Below, one piece after another: positions 1 to 13,800 of a stretch of 64,000 bases of DNA. The first letter of the stretch is position 1. Each line of letters opens with the position of its first letter. Origin of the DNA: Aristolochia californica (lineage: Eukaryota; Streptophyta; Magnoliopsida; Piperales; Aristolochiaceae); assembly GCA_029961685.1 (NCBI GenBank), contig JARWKL010000012.1, forward strand, positions 26,459,227-26,523,226. Direction: 5' to 3'. The translations under genes were made by a program, and so were the position numbers. Under the pieces are notes generated by a model. It was not told where the DNA came from and did not search any database. It saw only the letters and a list, made by a program, of their open reading frames with translations.

Positions 1-388
1 TATGTGCTCATATTCGTGGACAATGTCATTTGTTTTAGATGTCAGCCAGTTGGTCATAGTCGCTTTTTTTTTTTTTTTTTAAATGGTTGGTCATAGTCAC
101 TTAATGGATCAAGTAAAACATTGTCACTTAATGGAGCTTATTGATAGGATTTTTTATTTTTATTTTTTAGTATATATTGATAGGATAAGGTGGGAGATAG
201 TCAGTTAACTCTCTGAACCTAGGAAGTTTCATAGCTGAATCCTTCAATGGGGCCTGGGTTTTTATTCATGTGCACTTTTATACGATTCAATAAGCCATTA
301 ATCTTTCTTGACAGGTTTATGCTCTCTTGAAGGGCTAAAAATTTGGTACAGTTATGAAGAATATATTTTTTTTTTTTATCATACACAG

Positions 389-3300
389 AAATGGCTGGAT
401 TACTATGGGCACTTTGAAGCTGTTGTGGATGCTGCAAATGTGGGTCTTTCTACACAGAGGCGGTTCTCACTATCTAAGGTGAGCAAGATGTGTCTTTGAT
501 CATGGGTCTTTTGCTATCTCTCACTCTATGATAATTTACTTATTTCCTATGTCATACCGAATGGAATTGGTAATGATTTATATATTTGCTTATTTATAAA
601 GGTGAATTCTGTAGTAAACGGTATTCGTCAAAAGCTTCCTTCAAAGAAATTTCCTCTAATAGTTGTCCATCATAGACGCATTAGTGGAGGCAAAATGGAA
701 GAACCTACAAACAAGAAGTTGCTTGAGAAATGGAGGAATGCTGATGCACTTTATGCAACCCCAACAGGGTCAAATGATGATTGGTGAGTATTATTTATGG
801 AGAAAGTCCTCAGTAGCCATAACATCCACTATCACAGTAACCGTGGAATGTGGCACATGCCCTTTCTTCCTCTATATATCATGGGCCTCTGGTGCATTTG
901 GCTTTCTATTTTAATGGGGTAATGAGTGATTAATTCTGCTCCAGGTACTGGTTGTATGCAGCTATAAAGTTTAAGTGTTTGATTGTGACGAATGATGAAA
1001 TGCGTGACCATAATTTTCAGTTGCTAGGAAATGATTTCTTTCCAAAATGGAAAGAAAGGCATCAGGTAAATAATCTTGCATATGTTCCTTTTAGCTTTAC
1101 AAACTGATAACTCTCCTGTTTTCTGTAATTCTTGGAATTCAGTTTTGAGTTGTTCCATATTTTGATAACAGATATGTGGAGCCTTTGGCTCAAAAACCAC
1201 ATTGGGGGGTTTCTTGGCGTTGAGAGCTTTTGTTCAAGTCTCATGGATGTGTGTCTAATGTTTTCCCTGACTCCCCTTCCTACTTGTCCTTCCCTGTCCG
1301 CAGCCAAAAATAAAAGAGAGAAAGAAAGAAAAGAAGAAAAGAAAAGAAAAGAAAAGAAAGAAAAAGAAGAAGAAAAAAAAGAAAAGAAAAGAAGAAAAGA
1401 AAAGAAAGAAAGAAAAGAAGAAAACAAAAGAAAAGAAAAGAAGAAAACAAAAGAAAGAAAGAAAGAAAACAAAAGAAAGAAAGAAAGAAAGAAAGAAAAG
1501 AAGAAAAGAAAAGAAAAAAAAGAAAGAGAGAAAAGAAAGAATCTTCTTCAAGAGATTGCAAGGAAGAAATGATGTCCCCGTTCTTGTCAAATAAAAATGC
1601 AAGGAGTTGCTCCTTCTTTCAAGTAAATAAGTGCAAGGGTTGGAGTAAGTGTTGCTTACTATCTCTAAAGGACCGTCTTCTCCATCACTAGCTTATTCTA
1701 AAAGGCAGTTTACCGGTTGGCTAGTTGTATTCCCTATTCTCCATCTACACTTTTTGGCTAGTCCTTGTTTCTTATGGTTGGGTGCATTGTGCCTTTCCCA
1801 TATTTTCATAAAATATCTTTCTCATTATGTTTCCAAAAAGAAAAAAGAAAAAATCTTCTTGAAGCAACTTGTATTGATCTTTGTAAGAATTGATCAAGTA
1901 TCTGCCTGATGAGTCACCATTTCACAAACAACCTTGACTACAGCCAAATCAGCTGAGGTTTCTATCAAAATTGACCTAAAAAAAATCCATCAGGGGGTGG
2001 TGAAAGCACCTTCTGGATTGCTAATTTTAACATGGTATTTTCTAGTGCTACTGTGCAAATTAACCCAGCCAAAAGAGGCAGTTTCACTCTAAAATAGAGG
2101 ATTTTTTTGCATATTTCACTCTTAAGAATGTGGAAATTTCTTAGCTTACTTATAACCAAGTTTCACATTCATGTTATTGGTTTCTACGCCCCAACTTCCA
2201 ATAAGAGAATTGCAGTTATAACAAATTAACAAAGTTTTAACAGTTCTATTCTTTTGAAGGTTCATTTCAGCTTCACTGAACACGGACCTGAGTTTCACAT
2301 GCCTCCTCCTTGTTCTGTTGTTATACAGGTAAGGTCACTTAAAATTCTCAGTAAGGGCTTAAAAAATCATATTTTTTTATGGAAAAAAAAAATGGCCCCA
2401 ATTAGAACTATCATACTCATTCTTCTGTTCACTAGGATACTGGTGAATATAGAATCATTTCTTTTGTTGCATCAGCCATTTTCAAAATTGTGAACATTTT
2501 CTTGCCTATAGACTTACCATTTGTTGATGAAAGCAAAATCTTCATAAGCAACAATAACAATGTATCCTTCAAAAAAACAATTTATCCTTGAAAAAAAGAA
2601 GACCTTCAAACCCTTAAGAGGTCAAAGTATGCTGAATAAAACTGACATGCTTGACTTTGCTGTAAGGCTTTTAAGACTGTCAATTTTATTTTTCTCTACT
2701 ACAGGAATCAGTAAAAGGGCATTGGCATGTACCCATTTGTGTCAAAGAACAGGAGAGCAATAGAGAAAGAACATGGCTCTGCGTGACACGTGGGATTCTG
2801 CCTTTCAAATTGCAAGGCTCGTCTTCCAGAGCAAATGGTAAACGAGTCATAGCTTTACTCTGGCTTTTGTCTCTCTCGATTTTTGTTCACACTCAGTTAG
2901 TGACATATAGACCACATTGATCGGAAGTTAGACATGTGTATAGGTTCAAGCCCCAGTACACTGAAGCATAAAAACACAGGTATACTGGTGGTATGAACCT
3001 CACACATATAGCTAAGCTAAAAAAATGCTCCAGTCAAATAAAAAATAAGGGTAATGACTTTGGGTTTCAATAGTGTGTGATAATGGGCATAGTTACTTAT
3101 TGGGACTTTTACTTAGTGTAGAAGTAAATGTTCCAGTTCTCCATTCATCTTTCAAAAAAAAATAGTCCTCGATATAGCTTTTTGAGCTTAAGTTTTATCG
3201 AAGTTTATTAAAGGCATCAGTTACATGGTAATCTTTCTTGGAACTTATTGAAGGATTCTCAACATGCATGAGTGTGAACCTAACTAGCTCTTCATTTTGA

Positions 3301-3620
3301 GCTCATTTTGTTTTCAATTTCTTGCATAATTTATCTGCCTTGGTCTATGTACCTGGAACAAAGCAGGACAGCTTCCTCAGCTTCACAGGACAACATCTAT
3401 GAGCACAGATCCTCAATGTAAAGATGATCTGACGTCCTCATCATCTGTTTGGACAAGCACTCGCAAGCCTCAGCAAATAATGCAAAGCATACCTAGAAAA
3501 ATTTATAGATATCCAGGAAAAAGAGTGTTGACTTCCAGCATCTCAACCAATCAGACACTGATATCCAAAATCAAGGAAGCGGAGAAGCAAGCTGGTTGTG
3601 TTATGGATTTCCAAATTTGA
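389..3620 (+). CDS. PRORP: Proteinaceous RNase P (PRORP), 3' part of gene
   Basis: Protein-only RNase P removes 5' leaders from tRNA precursors in plant organelles and nucleus. Six exons, 389-478, 602-783, 945-1065, 2260-2328, 2705-2837 and 3367-3620, join in frame to 282 codons plus stop; earlier exons with the PPR repeats lie left of the window. The NYN metallonuclease domain shows its acidic residues in the motifs VVDAANVGL, SNDDWYW and VTNDEMRDH. The last two match the catalytic aspartates known for Arabidopsis PRORP1. The region after it (HMPPPCS, then HWHVPI and TWLCVTRG) fits the C-terminal zinc-binding part. The tail after about 3400 (rich in S, T, K) is not conserved to my knowledge. 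All junctions are GT-AG. A 3' UTR probably runs to about 4160. Family identity is secure; which PRORP paralogue (mitochondrial/plastid or nuclear) cannot be told without the N terminus. Confidence 0.9.
1310..1545 (+). repeat. GAAA/GAAAA-rich low-complexity tract
   Basis: About 235 bases of almost pure purine built from GAAA, GAAAA and GAAAAC units, inside the PRORP intron 1066-2259. It produces long artificial lysine/glutamate ORFs on + and phenylalanine/serine ORFs on -, which are not genes. Confidence 0.9.
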
Positions 3621-4814
3621 AGAAAGTAGCATATAAGCACTTCATTTTTTTCGTCACAGCCTGGAAGCATCCCAAGGAAGTTGTTGCCTCTGTAGGATCT
3701 CAGTTGGACGAGGACGAGCACAGAATTGAGTCAGATTGTAGCAGAAGAAGATCCTTAACAACTTTGACCAGCCAATACTGGATTTGTGTGGCAGAGAGGA
3801 TGTTGAAGGAAGCTTCACAACTGTAGCATTTTATCCATTGGGTATACTGAATTCATCAATCAGCTGTAAAGGTGAAGAACAAAGTTGTTGATGTATCTTC
3901 TTTTCTCTCAAACGAGCAAACCTGAAATCTTCACCTTTTGACTAATCTTAGTAAGAAGTCTTACGCTCTTTTTATCTGATCTTATGTCTTTCGGTTAAAA
4001 AAGGAGATGATGTTGTTGCGGAGACTGAAGCAAAGTCTGCTGGCTGGATTTGGTTCTGGTTTGTTGTACACCCTGTATTATCCCAAGCCTATTTCATTGC
4101 AAATAACTGGACATTATTATGTCAAATAGCTGTAACTGGTTATACAGATTAATCTTGAAAAAACAAACAAACATCCTCATTGTTACCTTTGTTCTACTTC
4201 GGGTTTTGCAAGGCTTGGCCTTATTTGAAGATACATATTGCAATTGAGAGACAACAGAATATCCAATCTACGAAGTGTTTTGACCTAACAGTGAGCGAAT
4301 CTGGAATAGCTTGCAAGGACTGATACCCATAATAGAACTCAAAAAGACGATGGACGCACGAGCAAAGTAGCAAAATTTGCTTCGTTCGGAATCTCTAATG
4401 CATAAATAACTTTTTATAGCTAAATTAATAATGGATGACAAAGTGCGTCTCACTCTTCCTCCTGTAACTTATTCTGTTGAAAGATTCAAACTGGGTATCT
4501 GAATGTATTAGTTTACCTCCACCGCAGTCCAAATAATTACATTATCCTAAAAAAAAAAACTATAAATTATGTACATCGAGTAGAATTCCAAAACCATTAG
4601 AAAATCAAAGGTCTCAAACTCACTTCCTTTTTCTTTTCCCACCTTTCTACAGGGCATGTACATGATTAAATCAGTGGATACACATTGAAATCAAAGAACC
4701 AAAAGAGATTTAATATGTAGAACAAAAAGATACTTCAAAAAAATGACAGCAAAAAAAAAAAAAAAAAAAAAAACATACAAAAAAATGGGAGGAACAAAAA
4801 AAAGTCTAGTAACT

Positions 4815-7800
4815 TTACAAGCTTCCAGTTTTCGTTATACTGGGTTTGCTTGGTTTTGACTTTGCAAAGTCAACTAGATCTCCGAACAGCTTATCCTCCG
4901 GCTTTGCTGGCTTCTTAGGTTGAACATATGAAGTAGTGTCATAGGAATTGGCGTTGTACCCACTGTCATGTTGCACAGAAAGGCCGTACATCTTCTGATC
5001 CAGGAACTGACTGGCCGGTTGCTGCCCATATGAATACCCTGCAAACTGTCCACTTTGCATTGTCGGAGAATACATTCCAACCATGGCCCCCGGCTGCCCA
5101 CCCTGCACTGACTGCAAATACATGGCCCCTGGGCTCACTGGTTGGCCACTATGCATCTGCTGAGGGTACATACCAACCACTTGGACGCTTTGTATTGATG
5201 TGGAATACACCCCCATAGTCTGGCCAACAGGCATGGGTTGAGAATATAAGGGCACTGGAAGGCCAGTATGCATTGGTTGAGGAAACATGCCTGCAGAGGC
5301 CATCTGCGGGATATTCTGCATGGTCTGCAGAGGATGCACACCAGCCTGTTGACTCGTCGGAGACGATTGCGTATACATGCCTCCTAGGTTCATCGAATCA
5401 GTATTCTGGATAGGCTGTTGAGGGAACATGCTGCCTGAAGGAGATTGAGCACCTTGTACTGAAGCGTACAAGCCAGGCTGCATCTGTTGGTTATCTGTTT
5501 GTGTTTCCCATGGTGGTGGTGGGAAGGTTCCATCATTTGCATTTGCACCTAAACAGAAGAAAAAAATCTTATCTTGCTTATAGTAATTTAAAGCAAGGTC
5601 TACTAAATGATGACTTCATAGTTCCTACAACACTTTCCGGATGCAAATATGCAAGTATCAAGAGACAGCAAAGTACATATACCATAAGTGCCCAGCATCT
5701 GCTGCTGTGTTGGGGTAGAGCTTTCAACCACTTGACCATTCCATGCAGGATTATTAGAAGCATGATTGCTATATTGACCACCTTGGCCATAAGAAACTTG
5801 CTCAAATTGGTGCTGCTGTCCTGGGAGGCTTCCATTTGAATATAGACCAGGCTGTGGAGGAAACGACTGTTGAAGTGTTGAAGCAGCAGCTGCATTGATT
5901 GATGAAGGGTTCAAAGAATTGGCAGTACTGTCATTGTTATTCGGAGGAAACATGTCTGAAAGCAGTATCATGTCCAACTGAGAGGCAGGAGTGGTATTCG
6001 TGGTTGGTTCATTCACAGGAACAAGGGCCAGAGCATTCGCATTAGCAGTTGCTGGCGGACTGAAATCACCACTGAGAAGGTCCATATTAGGGTCCACTTT
6101 CACTATAGAGATTGAGGTGCCACTTGATGCAGTGGGAGGTGCTGGTAGCAATAACTGCTGAAGAGGGGGTTGACTTGCTCCAGCTGTGCTTGTACTTGTA
6201 GTGGACCTGATTATAAAAACAACATATGTATCTTTGTTAATACACTCTGAAAGAAAAGCTTTGTCAAGAAAGCTACCATGGATAATTTGGTTTTCATTAC
6301 TGACTTTAGTTAAATGATGCAATGACAACTTGAATTAGCCAGTCAAATATCTATTATGTGTTTGTTGTGCCTGCAACTGCAACTGTGCACGTCTCTGTTA
6401 CATACATCCACATATGTGTGCATGTAACAGAAAGATCAACAAAAACATTGAAATTCCACCTATGCACAGTGCCAGTTGGCGGTAGTCAGTTTTAACATTA
6501 TATCCACTAACTAATGTTTGGCAGTAGCAAAAACGTTCCTACAAATCATGAATTTACCCTAGTGTATGCTGGACGTTGAAAGGCATGAGGTAGCTTAACA
6601 CATTCTCAACAGATTACCAAGTAGAAATGGTGTCAGATTAAGTTTAGTGGCCATCATAATCCACGATCGGCTATAAATCTTGGTAAACCTTTTTGGCCAT
6701 TTGGATATTGAAAACATTCTCAGATACACTAGAGGAACTTAAAAGATTAGTCAGGCTTGGTTCACTACACTGAAGGGTCCTTTTAAATTTTTATATCCAG
6801 GATGCAACTCAAGAGCAATGTGATCTTCAACCCAAGTTTAAAATGACACAGAATACCATCCACGATTTCACTTTCAAATTCCTAGGTTAACACATATTTT
6901 TTGCGACTGCTATCTACTACACATCACAACAGACATCACCTGCAGCTGAACACATTCTGAACAGATTTTCAAGCAGATATGGTTTCAGATCAAGTCCAGT
7001 AGCCACCATGACCCATGATCTGCTATAAATTTTGGAAACCTTTAGGCAATTCGGATATTCAAAACATTCTTGGAACACTAGGGAAAGCTAAAACATTAGT
7101 CAGGCTTGGCTTACTAGACTGCAAAATCCTTCTGAATTTAAATATCCAAGAAACAACTCAGGAGTATTTTATCTTGGACTCAAATTAAGAATCATAAGAA
7201 TACTGTCCAGTATATCACTTTCAAATTCATAGACCAACACATATGTGACCACTGCAATCTACCATACACATTACATAAGACACCAGCAATACCACTTTCC
7301 TGCCATTCCTTTTGTGTTCGCAACTTTTTTTTCCATAGTGTACTTATGTAAGATTCCTTGTCAACAACTTACTAATGTTAGACATCCAAAGATACCGGTT
7401 CTGGCAAATGGATGTACTGGATATTCTGTTGCACTATTCATGCAGTAACCACTAGGCAAGACTGAAATGGAAAGTTCATTTCACTTGAAGGACAAAATAT
7501 TCAAATAGAGCTTAACCATCTCAAGTTGACAATAAGAAAGGATTTTAATGTGGCAAAGATACCAAGTGTACCAGATAGTCAAACACGGGATAATAAAAAA
7601 TTTGGCTACAACCATGGTCCATAGACCTATGTTATTTTAACCTTGACTTAGGTCCTGCCTTCTGAACAGTAAAGAGAAATTCTGTCACATGTGAACCATG
7701 GTGAATTGTCTATCATGAAATGTCACAAGGTCATACAATACAACAACTAGGCAGAGATAAATTGATTAATGTTCCAACAGTAATACTACAAAAAGAGAGA

Positions 7801-10800
7801 ACATCCCAAATGATATTAAGGAGAAAAAACATATAATGTTAAATACAGGAGCCCTTAAAGAAAATTCACATTACCTCTGATCTGCCTTTCTATTGCTATC
7901 AGCATCACCAACATCTACTAGCGATTCAAGAGACTTGCCTTTTTCCACGCGGATAGCTGTACCAGAAGCAATTGCATCATGCTTGGCCAGCACTCTCTGC
8001 AAGTCATCATTCAGAGCCAATCCTTGACCAAGCAGCTCCTCATCCCTGGAAGATAAATTATCAAAGTTAGTAGGCATACACATATTTCAACATCAATAAT
8101 TGAAACTTTCACAGTCATAGAGCAAAGAAAACCAAAAACCCAGCATTTTGTTTTTAATATAATGTTAATATTATTAAAATAAAACAAAATTTACAAACAA
8201 TATACTTGCTTGCAGTATGGGACGATAAGGTACCACTACACTAATTAACTGATCATATTGACAAGCAAATCTAAAACAAGAGGTGTGAATAGGGTCTGAA
8301 GTCAGATATATCAATTTAGTAGACCATAGACAGCCATCGTAATGCCATTCAAAAGTATGAAGCAGCCTTACCCAGTTGTGTTCACAAGCTGCACCACTCT
8401 CTGCTTGTAAGACCGACACTGTTCAACAAGGTCAATAATAACTTCCTGCTTCAGACCCTGAAAACAAGTAGAAGAATAATTCAGCACATTAAAGTTTTGA
8501 TTGCCCAAAGATTAGCACAGAGTAAACTACACATTCCAATAAAACATAGCATGGACCTGATTTTAAGGAGAAGAGAAACTCAAAGGTAAAAAAAATCAAG
8601 CTTCTATTTAGAAGTATGTACTTAATAAGATCCTTTTCCCATTTTTACTTCACATTGGCTTGTGCCTTAACGTGGTTAGTTGGTTTCAAGCTGGGTAGCT
8701 TAAGGCTTAGCTTATTATATTTCATCAATTCTAGAGCTTCTTCATATTAGTTGAATAACTTACTTTTAAATGGGACAAACAGCAAATCTAGGGCACATCT
8801 AAACAAGAAAACAAAGTATGTTACAAAGACAATGCCACTCCTCTCCTCTTGGGCAACAGAGTCTGCTAAATGGCATATGAGTACATTGACTGGGTAAGTA
8901 ACATTTTTTGTTTGTTTTTTTTTTTGAGAAATTACCTCAATTGTATCTTGTATTTGGTCTCACATTCCGAGATCCGCAAATTCGGCAGCAGATGTGTTTG
9001 CCAAGTAGGGAGCTACCCTACAATCGCTGGTTGTAAGGGACTTGCTCCCTCAAATCTTGTAATTTCTCTCGTTTTATTAAAACATCTTTTTCAAAAAAAA
9101 AAAAAGTAACATTTTTTTTTTCGAAATTAAATATTCATAGTCGATTTTGGTTGGAATAATAACTTTCCACTTTCTTCCGTTTCAGTTAAAAATGTGTCAT
9201 TGAATCAAGGGTGTGACAATATTTGAAACATATTTCTCTCCCGTGTCAGACAAAGACCAACTATATTTGCTTCAGTCTTATTTAGTTCTCTGTATCTTGG
9301 CCTCCATCAAATATGCTGAAAGAATCAAACTAAAGTAGACCATTATAATACAGTTGGACTTAGCAATTTGATAAATTTGGCTAGACAAATAGAATTTATT
9401 TCAACTTCAACATGAATTGAAAGAAAAGATAGCAGAAAGTAGGGATGACACTAACACTCTCAACAAATTTATGTGATCTCACCATTAATCTTTTTAAATG
9501 CCAGTGTTCAGAAAAAGAAAAATAAATAAATGCCAGTTCACCAAGAAGGAGAAAGCATAAGACCCAGGAGGATATCCCCTCAGGGATACCTTTGAGACCC
9601 ATGGCCCACAAACTCCAGGTTGCCCCACTTTATCCTGCCTCTTCTGCTGCCCTCAAAGTGCCATCTGCCAAAAAGGATATAAAAAAAATAAAAAAATGCC
9701 GTCTCCCTATTCCGTGAGACAGCCCCTGGACTAGATGGTTACATTGCTGAATTCTGTATAAAGGGGTGGGATTTTCTCCAGTAAGACATTATCGACAGGA
9801 TTTCTATCACAATGTGCAACTGGCAGAATGATGAGTGAATTGTTCATTGCGTTCATTTCCAATAAAAAATGTATGGATTGCCTAGGTGATTTCCAACCAA
9901 TTAGGCCTGATTTCGAGTTCATAAAATATATTGCCAAATTCTTAGACAATAGGTTTAAGTAAGGTGCTATCTTAGACAGTAGGTTAAGTACGGTCTTCCC
10001 CCTAGACAATACAGATTATATAAGGTGCTCCCTCATGCAAACTTTTCATGTTATTCTCTCTGCTCTTGAGCTTCTCTCCACTTTTTCTACAAGAATGGTT
10101 GGTCCACAATCATTCTTAAGTTGGACACGAAGAAGGCCATTGACAGGGTAAATTAGTCCTTTCTTAAGCATGTCCTTCATAAGATGGGCTTCGAAGACTG
10201 CTAAAGGATGACAATAAGAAGTTTTACTTCACAACTTTCTAATGGTTTTTTAATGGCTTTGCTCATGATTACTTTAAGACATCGAGAGGGCTAAGTCAAG
10301 GATCTCCTTTGTCCCTCCTACTCTTCATGAGTAAAAGCCCTTTCCACTCGTGTTTACTCGGCTAAAAGAAATGATTGGGTCTCTCTTCCCTCTTCCACAA
10401 ACTTTTTGTCAAGTGCACCAAATATTCAATTTGTGGGGAACACTATTTATTTTTGGAAATTGTCCAATCACTAGCATCAAGACTATCCTCTCAGTTACTT
10501 TTCAAAAAAAAAAAAAAAAAAAGACTATCCTCTCAGTTAATGAACTAATTTTTGATAAGTGGGTGAATTTGTCAAAATCTGAAGGGCACCTTCCCTACCT
10601 CTTATCTTAGTCTGCCTCTTTTTAATGGAAGACCAAACAAGACCGTTGGACCCCCAACATTGATCATTTGAAACATCTTCTAACTACTTGGTGGTAGCAA
10701 CTTTCTTTCTTCGGTTGGAAGCCTAATGTAGCTTCTGTTCTTTTTCTCTCCTTGGGTTCTAGTTGGATGAACTCCCCTTTGTATTCTCCTCCTTTGGGGG

Positions 10801-13800
10801 GAGGGGGGAGCTTCTTCTTTGTTAAATCTCATTTCTCATCTTCATAAAAAGATAAAAAAGAAAAAAAGAAAAGGTTGTAAAGATCCTCTCCTGAGGTTAA
10901 GAATCAGTTAAGTTTAATGAATACATCATCCCCTTCTTGGCTCTTTTTACAGCACATTGACACATTTCTCGACATCCCTAACAGGATTACAGTGACTTGG
11001 ACACACGTTCCAAGAAAAGCAATTGATTGGTTCTCTTGTGAGCAAGGGAGTTCTCAGTCAACGTCCTGCTGTTGGAAACTCTCTTTCCCTCGAAAATCTA
11101 TTTCCTTTGTTATTAGTTGTGATTTTGGTGGTATACATGATGTATTTCTGTTTTTCCTTATCTTTTGTTTTGTTTTTGCACTTTTAACCCTTCAGGGTCC
11201 ATTTTATGCATAAAATTTCTCAATTTCATTAAAGAAAGTCTTGTAAATACTGATCAAAACATGATAAGTTTTCAAGAGATGATTCAAGGCTTTTTCAGTT
11301 TTCAGTTTTAGTTCTAGAAATAAAATTCAAAACATTATTTTTTATTTTTTTTTTCAAAAAGTGAGGTGGTTCAGAATTCTTTTTAAAGTCAATTATACCA
11401 GCACACCCGCCCCCCCCCCCCCAAACCCTGGGTGAAACTTGAATCCAAGAACTCACGCTAGGAAACCCCCAAGTAACAATAGAGCCAAAGGCCCAAGCCA
11501 CAGATGATCGATCAATAAGCTGGTCCAGAAAATCCCAAGAGAGGTTTTGTTATAACCTTCCTCATTGTCCAAGAGAAGGGAAGCATACCATGCCTCAAAT
11601 ATTCTATGAACAGTAAGTGTCAAAATAATTGGGAGTTTTTTAAATTTGAAAGAATTACTATGCCAGTACCTCTCTGTTCCCAGGATCTAAAGCATTTAGC
11701 ATCTCCGCTAGCACATCCATAATACCCCGAGCATTTTGAATTTCTGCTAGGCTGAACAAGGAAACATAAAGTAAAAAAAAGCTCAGGAAGGTTAAGAAAA
11801 ATATTGAAATGCAATATTAGTCATCAAACAACATTGGTTGCACGCAACCAAACACAAAAATGGCACCAGCTACTTCCAGATGATCAGGGAAAATGGATTC
11901 CTAATTATTCCACTAATAAAGTAAAAAGAAGCTGACAAATGGAGCTGGAATGAGAGATGTATTATGGAAATGACTTGGTAAATGTTAGAGACAACAGATT
12001 GAAGTACCTCAAGGTTGGAAGATCAGAATCAGCTGCTTCTTGCCGATCATTACGTATATTTGGTGGATAAGAAGAAAGAGGCTGCGATTGTGGAGGTGTA
12101 AATATGGGTGCTGCCCTATCGGGTCCCTGAGGGAATACTGCTCCAGCACGCTGTTGTACAAAAATTATTTATTTCCCTAAGACTTCAAACTACACATAAA
12201 AATGTTTTTATCATATACAGAAATGCAGGATGAAAGACTAGATATGGATGTTGCATGACTCCAGCAGTTCACCAAGCGAGATGAATAGTTGCACAAAAAT
12301 GACAAAGTAATTTGGAGCAAGAGACAATGTGCAACTGTTAATTCAAATATTCAACATAAAAATTGTGAAACCTCTCCCTAAAACTTGTGATCAAAATCTA
12401 AATGAAAGTCATCATATATCAACATGAAATGCCACAAAAGGTGACTTTACACAAGAGAATGTAGACCATATTTTTTTTGGAAAAAGGAATGTAGACCATA
12501 TGCTTCAAAGACTTGAGCAAGACCCTCTAGCACCTGCTCAGACCATAATATTATGTAAAGAAGATCTTAAAAACATAACTATCTTACCAACAGCTCCTGA
12601 TATGCGGCATAATATTGTGGATATCTTGCCCTTGCACCACCAAAAGCCTCTTGCCATGTATCTACTAGGACCAATATTTTCTCCTTGACATGAAAATCAG
12701 GCTGCTTTCATACAAAAAGAAAAATTATAAAAATGGCAAGATACAAATGCAAGAAAGATCTCATGGTGCTAAGCGTATACCTTCTTTTTCACAATCCTCA
12801 CCATCTCATGCAGAACATCTTTCTCAGCAACATGCATATGAACTATGTCTCCACAATTCTTTATTATTGTTTCCAGCAGCTAGAAATGGTTGCACAGAGT
12901 AAGTCACACACTTCTCAGATATTCTGAGCAATTACATCATGATCTAATTAATATGGCTTCACAATCTTCAAACATCGGATAGTATCCACTATTACAAAAT
13001 AGGAAAGAACTAGTTCTTGAGGAGGCAACTATTAATGAAAAGAATAGTAAAACAGAATCTTGCAAAGGAGCGGATGCCCTACAAAAATGGATATCATCAA
13101 ATACCACACGCTCTAGACACTGGGCATCTAAACCTATCAAGGAAGTTCACGGACTGTCCATAGGTGGTATCCCCATCACAGAAAAGCTGCAGAGCTAGCA
13201 TATTTCATCATCAATGAAGACGCAGAGATCCTAGCACCTTTTGTCTTCTGTAGTTATTGGCCTCTATATTCTTTTTTTTTTTTTTTTTTTTTTTGAAAAG
13301 GTGATGGTTTTATTAAGAGCAAAGGAAAAACAACAAAAACATTTAAGGAAGCACTCCCCTAACAGCAAGAGATTGCAGAGAGGTTCCTAATTTAACACAA
13401 GAATCAGCAGTAGAATTTGCTGATCTGGGAACATGAGACCAAATACAAAAAAATAGAAGATACAATTTCAGAAATGTCCAAAAAAAATATCCCAATTCTT
13501 ATGTAGTGTAAAGTTCCAAGGTTAGACAAACAACAATAAGATCTTGATATAATTAACCAAAAGCCATTTCACCATTTAGGAATACTTCTAACTGCTGCAT
13601 GTAGATGTTTGATATTCCAAAGAAGAATTTAATAACTTTAGCAAAAAAACATTGTGAAGTCATCGACTTCAATATGAGAGAACCCAGACATTTATATATC
13701 AACCTAGTTAGTCATGCTGGATCACAGAATGAGTGAGCAAGTCACTGAGATATACATCAAATTTAGATGTTTGAATTTTTTCCACAATATCAATTTGTTT

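Noticed and set aside
308..388. Upstream extension of the first visible PRORP exon to an ATG at 308
   Set aside because: The extension reads through a T-run and is unlike PRORP, while a good acceptor at 387-388 gives the conserved start KWLDYYG in phase.
1062..1602. Long ORFs on both strands (Lys/Glu-rich on +, Phe/Ser-rich on -)
   Set aside because: They are translations of one GAAA-type low-complexity tract inside a PRORP intron; absence of stops follows from composition.
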